Origin: Micromonospora radicis
GTDB taxonomy: Bacteria; Actinomycetota; Actinomycetes; Mycobacteriales; Micromonosporaceae
DNA: 64,000 nt
Assembly (NCBI RefSeq): GCF_003583405.1
Contig: NZ_QXEC01000010.1
Coordinates: forward strand, 62,001 to 126,000
Reading direction: 5' to 3'
Shown here: in pieces, positions 17,906-27,886 of the stretch
Position numbering within the stretch: position 1 is the first letter of the stretch
How the letters are laid out: each line of letters starts with the position of its first letter
The notes under the pieces: generated by a model
The model's database searches: none
What the model was told of the DNA's origin: nothing
Seen by the model: the letters and a program-made list of their open reading frames with translations, nothing else
Made by a program: the position numbers and the translations under genes

Positions 17906-20686
17906 TCACCGGGCGACTCCGGCCGCCGGGCGGGCGGCGGGTGTCCCGAGCCGCCGCACCGCGGCCACCACCAGCGCCAGCACCATCAGGTAGACGCCGA
18001 GATCGAACACGAGCGAGGTGGTCAGCGAGGGCAGCCCGCTGGGTGACTCGACGTGCAGCGGGGCGAGCAGGGGCCGGCCGACGGTCAACGGCGCCAGCCC
18101 GGCGCCGACGGCGGCCGACAGCCCCGCCGCGAGCAGCGGTACCGCCGGCAGCCGGCCCAGCAGTGGTGCGCCGCCGGGGCAGGCGAGCTGTCCCAGGCCG
18201 ACCGCGGTGCCGGCGAGCAGTCCCCCGATGAAGCCGCCGCCGGTCTCCTCGTGGCCGCGGAGGAAGAGCACCGCCGAGGCCACCAGCATCACCGGCGCGA
18301 GCACCCGGTAGGCGAGGCCGAGCACGACGTCACCGCCGGTGGGTTCACCCGCGACCGGGCCGGCGCCCGCGGCGGCGCCGCCGAGTGGCCGGGTGCCGGC
18401 GCCACCGGCCGGCGCGGTGAGGCGGACCAGCCCGAGGGCCACCACCGCGAGCACCACCGCCTCGCCGAGGGTGTCCAGGGCCCGGAAGTCGACCAGGATG
18501 GTGTTGACGACGTTCGCCCCGCCGGTCAGCTCCTCCGCCTGCTCCAGGTACCACCGGCCCGGCTCGGAGAGCTGGGTACGACCGGTCAACGCGGCGGTGC
18601 CGGCCGCCGCAGCGACCCCGGTCGCCACCGCCAACAGCGCCGCGCCGAGCACCGGACGACCCGGGCCGACGCCCGTCAGGCGGCGCGGCTGCTGCCGCAG
18701 GGCCAGCATGACGACGACCGCGGTGAGCACCTCGACCAGCATCAGGGTCAGCGCCACGTCCGGGGCTCCGGTGGTCAGGAACCAGGCCGACAGCAGCAGT
18801 CCCACCACCCCGGTCAGCCCGATCGCGGCCAGCGCGGAGCGCACCACGAGCAGCCCGGCCAGGGTCGCCACGAGCAGTCCGACCAGCAGCCAGTCGCCGG
18901 GCCGGCCCGGGCCGCCGGGCGCGGGGGCCGGGACTCCGGGCAGCACCAGGGCGAACACCGCCAGCGCCACCACCGCCAGCAGCGGCCGCACCAGGTACGG
19001 GGCCGGACCGGGCGGATGCGCCCCACGGGCCACGACCGCACCGAGGCGCAGCAGCGCGTGTCGACCCCGGTCCAGCAGTACGGCGAAGGGCGGTGTGGTC
19101 GGTACCGCCGACAGCCAGCGGTGCACCCGGACCCGTCCGACGAACAGCAACGTACCCAGCAGCACGGCGGCGACGCTCAGGCCGAGCGCTGGGGTGAAGC
19201 CGTGCCAGAACGCCAGGTAGGGCGAGCCGCCACCGGGGCGGGCGTCGTCGGCGGCCCGCTGCACCAGCGGGCTCAGCACGGTCACCGCCGGCCCGAGGGC
19301 GGTGGCGAGCACCGCGGCCAGCCCGGCCGGGGCGAGGAACGCCCAGGACGGCTCACGCAGCTGACGCTGCCGGGTCGGTCCCTCGCACATGCCGTGCACC
19401 AGCCGGGCCGCGTACCCGAAGGTGAGTACCGAGGCGAGCAGCCCGAGTCCGGCGGCGCACCAGCCCAGCCACGTCCCGCCGGGGGCGGCACCGAGCGACT
19501 CGAAGATCGCCTCCTTGCCGACGAAGCCGATGGTGGGCGGCAGCCCGGCCAGCGACATCGCGGCGAGCGCGGTGAGCCCGACCGTCACCGGCATCACCCG
19601 GTGCAGGCCGGACAGCTCCCGTACGTCGCGGCTGCCCGCCTGGTGGTCGATGATGCCGACGAGCATGAACAGGGTGGCCTTGAACAGCGCGTGCGCGACG
19701 GTGTAGAGGATCGCCGCCGCGTCGGCGGCCGGGGTACCCACCCCGATCACCCCGACCAGCAGGCCGAGTTGGCTGACCGTGGAGTACGCGAGCAGCGCCT
19801 TGAGGTCGTACTGCCGCAGCGCCAGCGCCGCGCCGAGGACCGCGGTGAGCAGCCCGACGGCCAGCAGCGTGAGATCCCACGCGAGGGTGCCACCGAACAC
19901 CGCCGAGAACCGCATCAGCAGGTAGACGCCGGCCTTGACCATGGTAGCCGCGTGCAGGTAGGCGCTCACCGGTGTGATCGCCACCATCGCGCCGGGCAGC
20001 CAGAAGTGGAACGGCAGTTGCGCGGACTTGGTGAACGCGGCGACCAGGATCAGCGCACCCACCGCCCAGGCCGGGCCGCCGGTGAGCCGCTCCGGCTCGG
20101 CGATGATGGTGTTCAGGCTGGTGGTGCCGAGGTGCACCGCCAGCAGCACGATCGCGGCCAGCAGGGCGAGCCCGCCGGCGACGGTGACCAGCAGCGCCTG
20201 CACGGCGGGCCCGGTGGCCGCCGGTCGGCCGCCCTGCCCGATCAGCACGAAGGAGACGATCGAGGTCAGCTCCCAGAAGACGAAGAGCACCAGCAGGTCG
20301 TCGGCGAGTACCAGGCCCAGCATCGCGGCGGCGAAGACGGTCAGCGTCACGTACACCCGGGCGTAGTCCTCGTCGGAGTCGGCGCTCAGGTAGCGGGGGC
20401 AGTAGGCCATGATCAGCGCGCCGACGCCGAGCGCGAGCAGCGCGAAGACCAGGCCGAGCGCGTCCATCCGCAGCGCGGCGGAGACCGCCAGTTCGGGCAG
20501 CCACCGCCAGGCGACCGCGACCTCCCGGTCGTCGAGGATCACCGGCAGGCGGCTGAGTAGCAGCGCCGCCCCGACCAGGTACCCCACGGCGAGTGGGTAG
20601 CCGGCGTCGCGCCCGAACCGCCGGGTCAGCAGCGGGACGCAGGCGGCCAGGCCGAGTTGCCAGCCGAGTACGACGGCGAGGATCAT
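17906..20686 (-). CDS. mnhA: Mrp-type Na+/H+ antiporter subunit A fused to subunit B
   Basis: Large first subunit, 926 aa. Residues 1 to about 650 are the NuoL-like proton channel, with LLVLFVFWELTSIVSFVLIG, the FTKSAQLPFHFWLPGAM loop and ATLFMLVGIIDHQ. A MrpA-specific C-terminal domain follows. The last 150 residues match MrpB (TGGGFIGGLLAGTAVGLGQLA), so A and B are one polypeptide, as in many actinobacteria. ATG 20686 gives a normal hydrophobic N-terminus; the upstream open frame is not protein-like. A clear ribosome site is lacking. It is divergent from moxR, with 280 bases between them. Confidence 0.95.
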   Translation of the reverse strand: MILAVVLGWQLGLAACVPLLTRRFGRDAGYPLAVGYLVGAALLLSRLPVILDDREVAVAWRWLPELAVSAALRMDALGLVFALLALGVGALIMAYCPRYLSADSDEDYARVYVTLTVFAAAMLGLVLADDLLVLFVFWELTSIVSFVLIGQGGRPAATGPAVQALLVTVAGGLALLAAIVLLAVHLGTTSLNTIIAEPERLTGGPAWAVGALILVAAFTKSAQLPFHFWLPGAMVAITPVSAYLHAATMVKAGVYLLMRFSAVFGGTLAWDLTLLAVGLLTAVLGAALALRQYDLKALLAYSTVSQLGLLVGVIGVGTPAADAAAILYTVAHALFKATLFMLVGIIDHQAGSRDVRELSGLHRVMPVTVGLTALAAMSLAGLPPTIGFVGKEAIFESLGAAPGGTWLGWCAAGLGLLASVLTFGYAARLVHGMCEGPTRQRQLREPSWAFLAPAGLAAVLATALGPAVTVLSPLVQRAADDARPGGGSPYLAFWHGFTPALGLSVAAVLLGTLLFVGRVRVHRWLSAVPTTPPFAVLLDRGRHALLRLGAVVARGAHPPGPAPYLVRPLLAVVALAVFALVLPGVPAPAPGGPGRPGDWLLVGLLVATLAGLLVVRSALAAIGLTGVVGLLLSAWFLTTGAPDVALTLMLVEVLTAVVVMLALRQQPRRLTGVGPGRPVLGAALLAVATGVAAAAGTAALTGRTQLSEPGRWYLEQAEELTGGANVVNTILVDFRALDTLGEAVVLAVVALGLVRLTAPAGGAGTRPLGGAAAGAGPVAGEPTGGDVVLGLAYRVLAPVMLVASAVLFLRGHEETGGGFIGGLLAGTAVGLGQLACPGGAPLLGRLPAVPLLAAGLSAAVGAGLAPLTVGRPLLAPLHVESPSGLPSLTTSLVFDLGVYLMVLALVVAAVRRLGTPAARPAAGVAR

Positions 20687-20969
20687 GCCGGCTCGGACCG
20701 GCGGCCCCGCTGAACGTCCGTCGGCATGTTCCTCCTCTTCCGGGCCGGGTCGCGCCCTTACCCGGCAGAACCGGTGACATGCGTTCCGTGACGACAAATC
20801 GCTGCGTAAGCACTCAAACACCTGCGGCGGTCGGCGTTGGCGACAAACATGGTTAGCCTGAGAGGCCAGTGAGATTGCTGCGGCAGACGAGGCTCGCACG
20901 TCGCGAACCCAGCGGCGGGTCCAGGTGCTCTACTACAGAGCTGCCGTGACTGCGACGAGGAGGAGGCCC

Positions 20970-22022
20970 GTGACACAACAGACCTGGGACGAAGTTGGCG
21001 GTCTGCTGCCGTACGACGAGTTCCGCGCCGCGAGCGACGCCATCGTGGCCAACATCGAGCAGGTCATCCAGGGCAAGACCGCCACCGTGCGGCTCGCCCT
21101 GGCCGTCCTGCTCGCCGAGGGTCACCTACTCATCGAGGACGTGCCCGGGGTCGGCAAGACCAAGCTGGCCAAGGCCCTGGCCCGGTCGATCGACTGCTCG
21201 GTACGGCGCATCCAGTTCACCCCCGACCTGCTGCCCAGCGACGTCACCGGGGTCAGCGTCTACAACCAGGAGACGCACGACTTCGAGTTCCGCCCGGGTG
21301 CCGTCTTCGCCAACCTGGTCGTCGGCGACGAGATCAACCGGGCGTCCCCGAAGACCCAGTCCGCCCTGCTGGAGTGCATGGAGGAGCGGCAGGTCACCGT
21401 CGACGGGGTGACGTACCAGCTACAGACGCCGTTCATGGTGATCGCCACCCAGAACCCGATCGAGATGGAGGGCACGTACCCCCTGCCGGAGGCGCAGCGG
21501 GACCGCTTCACCGCCCGGATCGCGATGGGCTACCCGGACCCGACCGCCGAGCTGGCCATGCTCGACGGGCACGGCGCCGTGGATCCCCTGCCGGCGTTGC
21601 GGCCGGTCTCCGACGCCGACACGGTACGCCGGCTGATCGGGCACGTCCGGCAGGTGCACGTCGCCGACGCGGTCAAGCAGTACGCCGTCGACCTGGTCAC
21701 CGCCACCCGTGAGTCGCCCGACCTGCGGCTCGGCGCGTCCCCCCGGTGCACGCTGCAGCTGCTGCGGACCGCCCGGGCGGTGGCCGCCCTGGACGGGCGC
21801 GACTACGTGCTCCCGGACGACCTGCAGGTGCTCGCGGTGCCGGTGCTGGCGCACCGGCTCATCCCCACCGCCGACGCCCAGCTCGCCCGGCGCACCACCG
21901 ACGCGATCATCGCCGACCTGGTGCACCGGCTGCCGCTGCCGCACGACCGCAAGCGCTCGCCGTACGAGAACCGTCCGCCGGCCGGCAACGGCCGGGCCCC
22001 GTTCGAGCCGCGGAGGCCGTGA
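20970..22022 (+). CDS. MoxR family AAA+ ATPase
   Basis: AAA+ ATPase (350 aa) of the MoxR type; such proteins act as chaperones for VWA or DUF58 partners. Walker A is EDVPGVGKTKLA, Walker B is VGDEINRA, and sensor-type FMVIATQNPIEMEGTYPLPEAQRDRF follows, all strongly conserved. GTG 20970 has a GAGGAGGAGG ribosome site at its ideal distance, which sets the start. It heads a three-gene unit with a DUF58 protein and a transglutaminase, a widespread but poorly understood set. No convincing promoter was resolved in the preceding 280 bases. Confidence 0.93.
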   Translation: MTQQTWDEVGGLLPYDEFRAASDAIVANIEQVIQGKTATVRLALAVLLAEGHLLIEDVPGVGKTKLAKALARSIDCSVRRIQFTPDLLPSDVTGVSVYNQETHDFEFRPGAVFANLVVGDEINRASPKTQSALLECMEERQVTVDGVTYQLQTPFMVIATQNPIEMEGTYPLPEAQRDRFTARIAMGYPDPTAELAMLDGHGAVDPLPALRPVSDADTVRRLIGHVRQVHVADAVKQYAVDLVTATRESPDLRLGASPRCTLQLLRTARAVAALDGRDYVLPDDLQVLAVPVLAHRLIPTADAQLARRTTDAIIADLVHRLPLPHDRKRSPYENRPPAGNGRAPFEPRRP

Positions 22023-22023
22023 C

Positions 22024-23322
22024 GTGCGTGCCGGGCTACGCGGCCTGACCACCCGCGGCCGGTCGTTCCTGGCCGCCGCGCTGGCGGCGGCCATCTCCGC
22101 CGGCATCCTCGGCGAGAAGGACCTGCTGCGGGTGGCGGTACTGCTGGCCGTGCTGCCGCTGCTCGCCGCGCTCTACGTCGGGCGCAGCCGGTACAAGCTG
22201 GCCTGTCACCGGTCGCTGGAGCCGCACCGGGTGCCGGTGGGCGCCAGCGCCCGGGTGGTGCTGCGGCTGCAGAACATGTCCCGGCTGCCCACCGGCACCC
22301 TGCTGCTGGAGGATCGGCTGCCGTACGCGCTGGGCAGCCGGCCCCGGGTGGTGCTGGAGCGGCTCGGCGCGCATCAGGCCAGCTCGGTGGCGTACACGGT
22401 GCGCGCCGACGTTCGCGGCCGGTACGAGGTCGGTCCGCTGGTGGTCCGGATGACCGACCCGTTCGGTCTCTGCGAGCTGAGTCGGGCCTTCCCCGGCACC
22501 GACCGACTCACCGTCGTCCCCCAGGTGGTGCCGCTGCCGTCGGTACGGCTGCCGGGCGAGTACACCGGCAGCGGTGAGAGTCGGGCCCGCTCGGTCGCGG
22601 TGCACGGCGAGGACGACGCGGCGACCCGCGAGTACCGGCGCGGCGACGACCTGCGCCGGGTGCACTGGAAGTCGACCGCGCGGACCGGTGAGTTGATGGT
22701 GCGGCGGGAGGAGCAGCCCTGGGAGAGCCGGGCGACGGTCCTGCTGGACACCCGCGCGTACGGCCACCAGGGCGACGGCCCGACGGCCAGCTTCGAGTGG
22801 GCCGTCTCGGCCGCGGCCAGCATCGCCATGCACCTGCGCCAGGCCGGTTACAAGCTGCGGCTGGTCACCGGTGCCGGCGACGACGTCGACGCGACCGAGG
22901 GTGCCGGCGACGGGCTGCTGCTCGACCAGCTCGCCGAGGTCCGGATGGACCAGCGGGTGGAGATCACGACGCTGGTGCAGCACGTCCGCCAGCGGGCCGA
23001 CGGTGGTCTGATCATCGGCCTGTTCGGGTCGCTGAGCACCGCCGAGGCCGAGCTGCTGGCCGGGCTGCGGGCCAACGGCGCCACCTGCGTGTGTTTCCTG
23101 CTGGACAGCTCCGCCTGGCTCAACCTGCCGGCCGCCGCCCGGGCCGAGGCCGACCAGGCCCACGACGCCGCCGCGCTGGTGCTGTTGCAGGCCGGATGGC
23201 GGGTGATCGGCGTCGACCACGGCGGCCGGCTGCCGGCGCTCTGGCCGCAGGCGGGCCGGGGCTCCCAGGGCTTCGCCCTGCGCGCCGCGATGGCCGAGAC
23301 GGTGGCCGGCGGCGCGCGATGA
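22024..23322 (+). CDS. DUF58 domain-containing membrane protein
   Basis: A 432-aa protein with two N-terminal membrane helices (about 12-55), a beta-rich region, and the DUF58 signature REYRRGDDLRRVHWKSTAR with the trailing TGELMVRREE, followed by a VWA-like C-terminal fold. The GTG at 22024 comes one base after the moxR stop with GGAGG 8 bases upstream. In this gene set the MoxR ATPase is thought to act on the DUF58 protein; the exact role is not known. Confidence 0.9.
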   Translation: MRAGLRGLTTRGRSFLAAALAAAISAGILGEKDLLRVAVLLAVLPLLAALYVGRSRYKLACHRSLEPHRVPVGASARVVLRLQNMSRLPTGTLLLEDRLPYALGSRPRVVLERLGAHQASSVAYTVRADVRGRYEVGPLVVRMTDPFGLCELSRAFPGTDRLTVVPQVVPLPSVRLPGEYTGSGESRARSVAVHGEDDAATREYRRGDDLRRVHWKSTARTGELMVRREEQPWESRATVLLDTRAYGHQGDGPTASFEWAVSAAASIAMHLRQAGYKLRLVTGAGDDVDATEGAGDGLLLDQLAEVRMDQRVEITTLVQHVRQRADGGLIIGLFGSLSTAEAELLAGLRANGATCVCFLLDSSAWLNLPAAARAEADQAHDAAALVLLQAGWRVIGVDHGGRLPALWPQAGRGSQGFALRAAMAETVAGGAR

Positions 23323-23338
23323 ACGGAAGGTCCCCCTC

Positions 23339-25813
23339 ATGATCGCCCATCGGAACCTTGGCCTGGTGGCCGCGGCCGCGACGCTGCTCGCCGCCGCACC
23401 GCTGTCGGCCATCTTCGAACGCTGGACGTGGCTGATCCAGGCGGTCATCGCGGTGGCCGCGGTGGCCGCCGCCGCCGCGCTGGCCCGGCTCGGCCGGACC
23501 CCGCTGTGGGCCCAGGTGCTGGCCATGCTCGGTGGCCTCACGCTCGCCCTGACCTGGCTGTTCCCCAGCGGCGAGGAGCTGCTGGCGGTGCTGCCCACCC
23601 CGGGCACCTTCGGGCACTTCGCCGAGTTGCTCACCGGCTCGGTCGAGGCCATGCGCTCGTACGGCGTGAAGGTTCCGGACGTCGACCCGCTGCTCTTCGT
23701 CACCGTGCTCGGCATCGGGGCGGTGGCGGTCCTGGTCGACGTGCTCTGCGTGGGGTTGCGTCGCCCGGCCCTGGCCGGGCTGCCGATGCTGGCGATCTAC
23801 TCGGTGCCGGTGGCGGTCTACGTGGACAGCGTGCCGCCGGTGCCGTTCGCGATCGGCGCGGCCGGTTTCCTCTGGCTGCTGGTCGCCGACAACGTCGACC
23901 GGGTGCGCCGGTTTGGCCGCCGGTTCACCGGCGACGGCCGGGACGTCGACGTGTGGGAGGCGTCGCCACTGGCCGCCGCCGGTCGCCGGCTGGCCGTGCT
24001 GGGGCTCGCGCTGGCCGTGCTGGTCCCGCTGGCCGTGCCGGGGATGACGGTGGGCCTGATGGGCACGCTGAACTCCGGCGTGGGCTCCGGTCTCGGCGGG
24101 CCGGGCCTGGGCGCCTCGCCCGGTCGGGTGGACCTGTTCGCCGCGCTCAGCGGTGAACTCAACCAGTCCCGGGTGACCGACCTGGTGAAGGTCACCACCA
24201 CCGAGCAGGATCCGTTCTACCTGCGCTTCGGCGTCGCCGACGACCTGCGCGCGGACGGTTTCCGGGTACGCGGCCCGAACGGCCAGCGCGCCACCGGCAA
24301 CCTGCCCGAGCCGGCCGAACGGTCCCGGCCCGGCATCGAACGGACCCGGCACCAGGCCACCGTCGAGGTGACCCGCGAGCTGAACATGCCGCTGCTGCCG
24401 TTCTACGCCGAACCGGCCAGCTTCTCCGATCTCGGCAACAGCTGGTTCTACGACCCGAACCTGCAGGTGCTCTTCGCCAACCGGGACAACTCGCGGAGCA
24501 AGAAGTTCTCGTTCGAGTACATCCGTTCGACGTACACCCCGCAGGCGCTGCGCTCGGCCCAGCCGCTGCCGGCCGACCTGCCGCTGCGCCGCCAGCAGAC
24601 CGTCACCCCCGACGTGCCGGAGGTGCGGGCCCTGGTCGCGGAGCTGACCGAGGGCGAGCGCACCGAGTACGACAAGGTGCGGGCCATCTACGACTACTTC
24701 TCCGAGGACAACGGCTTCACGTACCAGCTGAGCACCGAGGAGGGCACCAGCGGCCAGGAGATCCTCGACTTCCTGGAGAACAAGGCCGGCTACTGCCAGC
24801 AGTACGCCGCGGCGCTGGCCTGGATGGTCCGCGACGCCGGCATCCCGGCCCGGGTCGCCTTCGGGTTCACCAACGGCAACCGGCGCAGCGGTGACACCCT
24901 GACCCTGACCAACCGGAACCTGCACGCCTGGACGGAGGTCTACTTCGACCAGATCGGCTGGGTGCCGTTCGACGCGACCCCCTCCTACGGGGTACCCGGC
25001 TCGACCCGCTCGGCCTGGGCGCCGGACATCGACGCCCCGGAGGAGTCGACTCCGCAGACCGATCCGACGGACACGCCCGACGACGCCGACCCGTCGGCGG
25101 CGCCGGAGCGCGGCCCGGACCAGTTCGAGGCCGGTGACGAGTCGGGTGCCGTCGGCGGCGGCGACACGCCGGCCCGGCAGACCCCGCGCTGGCCCCTGCT
25201 GACCGTGGTCGGTGTGCTGGTGCTGCTGCTCCTGCTCGCCATGCCGGCACTGCGCCGGTACGCGCTGCGTCGTCGACGCGGACGGCCGGCGCCGGTGCTG
25301 CGTACCGTCGACGTACCGGACGGGGACTCCGCCGAACCGGGTCGGCCGCTGGTGCTGGTCGGTGCCGACTCGGACCGGGCACGGGCGGACGCGCACGCCG
25401 CCTGGGCGGAACTGATCGACACGCTTGTCGACTACCGGGTCCGGGTGGACCCGACGGAGACCCCGCGGGCGACCGCCGACCGGCTGGTGCGGGAGACGCT
25501 CACCGCCGACGCCGAGGCCGGGACGGCGGCCCGGCTACTCGGCCGGGCCGAGGAACGGGCCCGGTACGCGCGGGATCCGCTGACCGGCGAGCCACTGCCG
25601 GCGGCCCTGCACTCGGTGCGTGGCGCGCTCGCCGGGCAGGCCGACCGGCGGACCCGGCTGATCGCGGCCGCGTTGCCGCCGTCGGTGCTGCGCCGGTGGC
25701 GGACCACCCTGGCGGACGGTTCGGAACGGCTGGTGACCGGCGTGGGCCGGCTCCGGCACCGGATGCTGCGGTTCAGCCCCCGTCGGCTGATCGCCCAGCG
25801 GGTGAGCCGCTGA
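23339..25813 (+). CDS. Membrane transglutaminase-like protein (DUF3488/TgpA family)
   Basis: An 824-aa protein with six or so N-terminal helices (about 8-245), an extracytoplasmic transglutaminase-like domain, one more helix near 620-640 and a cytoplasmic DUF4129-type tail. The catalytic triad is visible as Cys486 (AGYCQQYA), His529 (NLHAWTEV) and Asp545 (FDATPS). A GAAGG ribosome site precedes the ATG. It ends the moxR operon, before a strong hairpin. TgpA-type proteins are thought to modify or cleave cell-surface protein or peptide bonds; the substrate here is unknown. Confidence 0.9.
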   Translation: MIAHRNLGLVAAAATLLAAAPLSAIFERWTWLIQAVIAVAAVAAAAALARLGRTPLWAQVLAMLGGLTLALTWLFPSGEELLAVLPTPGTFGHFAELLTGSVEAMRSYGVKVPDVDPLLFVTVLGIGAVAVLVDVLCVGLRRPALAGLPMLAIYSVPVAVYVDSVPPVPFAIGAAGFLWLLVADNVDRVRRFGRRFTGDGRDVDVWEASPLAAAGRRLAVLGLALAVLVPLAVPGMTVGLMGTLNSGVGSGLGGPGLGASPGRVDLFAALSGELNQSRVTDLVKVTTTEQDPFYLRFGVADDLRADGFRVRGPNGQRATGNLPEPAERSRPGIERTRHQATVEVTRELNMPLLPFYAEPASFSDLGNSWFYDPNLQVLFANRDNSRSKKFSFEYIRSTYTPQALRSAQPLPADLPLRRQQTVTPDVPEVRALVAELTEGERTEYDKVRAIYDYFSEDNGFTYQLSTEEGTSGQEILDFLENKAGYCQQYAAALAWMVRDAGIPARVAFGFTNGNRRSGDTLTLTNRNLHAWTEVYFDQIGWVPFDATPSYGVPGSTRSAWAPDIDAPEESTPQTDPTDTPDDADPSAAPERGPDQFEAGDESGAVGGGDTPARQTPRWPLLTVVGVLVLLLLLAMPALRRYALRRRRGRPAPVLRTVDVPDGDSAEPGRPLVLVGADSDRARADAHAAWAELIDTLVDYRVRVDPTETPRATADRLVRETLTADAEAGTAARLLGRAEERARYARDPLTGEPLPAALHSVRGALAGQADRRTRLIAAALPPSVLRRWRTTLADGSERLVTGVGRLRHRMLRFSPRRLIAQRVSR

Positions 25814-25834
25814 CCGGCGGCCCGGAAACGCCAG

Positions 25835-25870
25835 AGACCTCCGGCGGTGGGCGACCACTGCCGGAGGTCT
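25835..25870 (+). terminator. Strong hairpin terminator after the moxR operon
   Basis: A 16-bp stem (25835-25850 with 25855-25870, one G-U pair) closes on a GCGA tetraloop 21 bases after the transglutaminase stop, followed by TGCTTCGT. It is a stable GNRA-capped hairpin at the operon end with a weak T-rich tail. The remaining 200 bases to the DUF3040 gene contain nothing recognisable. Confidence 0.75.
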
Positions 25871-26076
25871 TGCTTCGTGGCCGGCGCCGGGCCTGCTGGC
25901 CCCGGACGGTGGCGGGCATCGTGGCACCACGACGGTGGCGGCGGAACAGCCGACCGAGCCGGCCGGCTCAGGTGTGAGCGAACGGCAGCGACTCGATCGG
26001 CGGCAGGCCGATCGAGCACGATTCACCCCGCAGGGGTGGCCCCGGTGACGCGCCCCGCCTTACCGACGGGGCGGGT

Positions 26077-26472
26077 TCAGCGGTGCCCCTCCGGGCGCTG
26101 ACGCCACCGGTCCTCCATCCGGTCGATGAAGCCCGGTCGCCGGCCGGCACGACCGCGGGACCGGCGACGAGTCGCCGTGCCCCCGACCACGTGCAGGTCG
26201 GGCGACTGCGCCCGACGGTGCGACTGCACCGCGAACGCGGCCGAGGCCAGCATGACAACGAACCCCGCCACGGCCAGTGGCGGAGTCTTGATCACCGCGC
26301 CATACACCAGCAACGCCAGGCCGGCGACGATCAAGCCGGCAGCGACGAGCAGGCGACGCCGCGCATGGAAGCGCGGATCGCTGGCGCGCACGGCCGAGGC
26401 GAACTTGGGGTCCTCGGCAAGCGACCGCTCGATCTGCTCGAACAGCCGCTGCTCGTGCTCCGAGAGCGGCAC
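26077..26472 (-). CDS. DUF3040 domain membrane protein
   Basis: A 131-aa protein starting MPLSEHEQRLFEQIERSLAEDPKFA, the diagnostic N-terminus of DUF3040. Two predicted membrane helices follow (about 40-60 and 65-84), then a very basic C-terminus. In mycobacteria the family member Rv2169c lies close to the mraZ/rsmH cluster, so its presence here is conserved context. Function is unknown. It is convergent with the transglutaminase gene. Confidence 0.88.
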   Translation of the reverse strand: MPLSEHEQRLFEQIERSLAEDPKFASAVRASDPRFHARRRLLVAAGLIVAGLALLVYGAVIKTPPLAVAGFVVMLASAAFAVQSHRRAQSPDLHVVGGTATRRRSRGRAGRRPGFIDRMEDRWRQRPEGHR

Positions 26473-26587
26473 GGCACTCCTCCCCGGTCACGTTGGTCGG
26501 TCCGGTCGGACCGACAGACCGTGGCAGCCAACCGGCTGCTTACCCGCAAGTCTACGAGGGCCCTCGCGCGTCGGAAAGCGGGACGAC

Positions 26588-27847
26588 CTATGGCCGGGTC
26601 GGATTTTCCTTTCGGCGCAGATCGGGGGCGCCGAGAAGACTGGCCGGCGCGACGACGGACCGCCCGAAACGGGCCGCCGCGGCGTCCGCGGCGGCCTCCG
26701 CCTCCCGCCAGCCCCGCTCCGGCGCGCCCAGGGTGAGCTGCCGGGGCGTCCGGTCCGCCGCGGTCAGCCCCTCGGCGCGTACGCCGACCAGGCGGATCAG
26801 CTCACCGGGCGGCAGAGCGGTGAACAGCGCCCACGCGGTGTCGAACAACTCCCGGGCCACATCGGTGGGTATGTCGAGGGTGCGCGAGCGGCTGACGGTG
26901 CGGAAGTCGGACATCCGCACCTTCACCGACACCGTCCGCCCCAGCTGCCCGGCGGCCCGCAACCGGCCGCCGACCTTCTCGGCCAGGGCGAGCAGCGTGC
27001 GGCGGATCTCCCGCGGGTCGACCACGTCGACGTCGAAGGTCACCTCCGCGCCGATCGACTTCTCCGCCTGCTCCGGGCTGACCCGGCGCGGATCCCGCCC
27101 CCAGGACAGCTCGTGCAGGTGGGTGGCGGCCGCCGCGCCGACCGCGGTACGCAACATGCCGACCGGCGCCTGGGCGAGATCACCGACGGTACGCAGGCCG
27201 AGCCGCTGCAACGCCTCGGCGGAACGCTCCCCCACCCCCCACAGCGCGGCGACCGGCAGCGGGTGGAGAAACTCGAGCAGCTGGCCGGCGGGGACGACCA
27301 GCAGCCCGTCCGGCTTGGCCCGGGTCGACCCGAGCTTGGCCACGAACTTGCTCGGCGCCACCCCCACCGAGCAGGTCAGCCCCTGCTCCGCGGCGATCCG
27401 TTCGCGGATCCGGCGGCCGATCGCCGCGGGCGAACCGAACAGCCGCCGGGCACCGGCCACGTCGAGGAACGCCTCGTCCAGCGAGAGCGGCTCGACCAGC
27501 GGGGTGACGTCGCGGAAGATCTGCATGACCGCCCGCGACGCGGCCGTGTACCGGGTGAAGTCCGGCGGCAGGAAGACCGCGTGCGGGCAGAGCGCACGGG
27601 CGCGCAGCGTCGGCATGGCGCTGCGTACGCCGTACCGTCGGGCCTCGTAGCTGGCCGAACTGACCACGCCGCGCGGGCCGACCCCGCCGACCACGACGGC
27701 CCGGCCGCGCAGCTCGGGCCGGTGCCGCACCTCGACCGAGGCGTAGAAGGCGTCCATGTCGACGTGCAGGATCGGGCAGCCGGTGTCGTCGGCGTCCGGC
27801 CCGAACCGGGGATCACCGCCCCGGGGTAGCGACTGGCTGCGGCCCAT
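26588..27847 (-). CDS. dinB: DNA polymerase IV (Y-family)
   Basis: Translesion polymerase of 419 aa. The catalytic acidic residues are Asp30/Asp32 in HVDMDAFYASVE and Asp124/Glu125 in LSLDEAFLD. The thumb region (VGVAPSKFVAKLGS, WGVGERSAEALQRLG) and the little-finger domain follow. The start ATG lies 6 bases after a TAACCT element, with no ribosome site, so it is probably leaderless. No LexA box is seen next to it. It lies upstream of, but apart from, the dnaE2/imuB set. Confidence 0.95.
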   Translation of the reverse strand: MGRSQSLPRGGDPRFGPDADDTGCPILHVDMDAFYASVEVRHRPELRGRAVVVGGVGPRGVVSSASYEARRYGVRSAMPTLRARALCPHAVFLPPDFTRYTAASRAVMQIFRDVTPLVEPLSLDEAFLDVAGARRLFGSPAAIGRRIRERIAAEQGLTCSVGVAPSKFVAKLGSTRAKPDGLLVVPAGQLLEFLHPLPVAALWGVGERSAEALQRLGLRTVGDLAQAPVGMLRTAVGAAAATHLHELSWGRDPRRVSPEQAEKSIGAEVTFDVDVVDPREIRRTLLALAEKVGGRLRAAGQLGRTVSVKVRMSDFRTVSRSRTLDIPTDVARELFDTAWALFTALPPGELIRLVGVRAEGLTAADRTPRQLTLGAPERGWREAEAAADAAAARFGRSVVAPASLLGAPDLRRKENPTRP

Positions 27848-27886
27848 CCGGGCAGGTTAGCGCCCCGGTCCGACGTTCTGCTCCGG

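Noticed and set aside
20687-20969. Promoter in the mrpA-moxR intergenic region
   Set aside because: TAGCCT at 20854-20859 is -10-like, but the hexamer 17 bases upstream is not -35-like and the distance to the start is over 100 bases; not strong enough to list.
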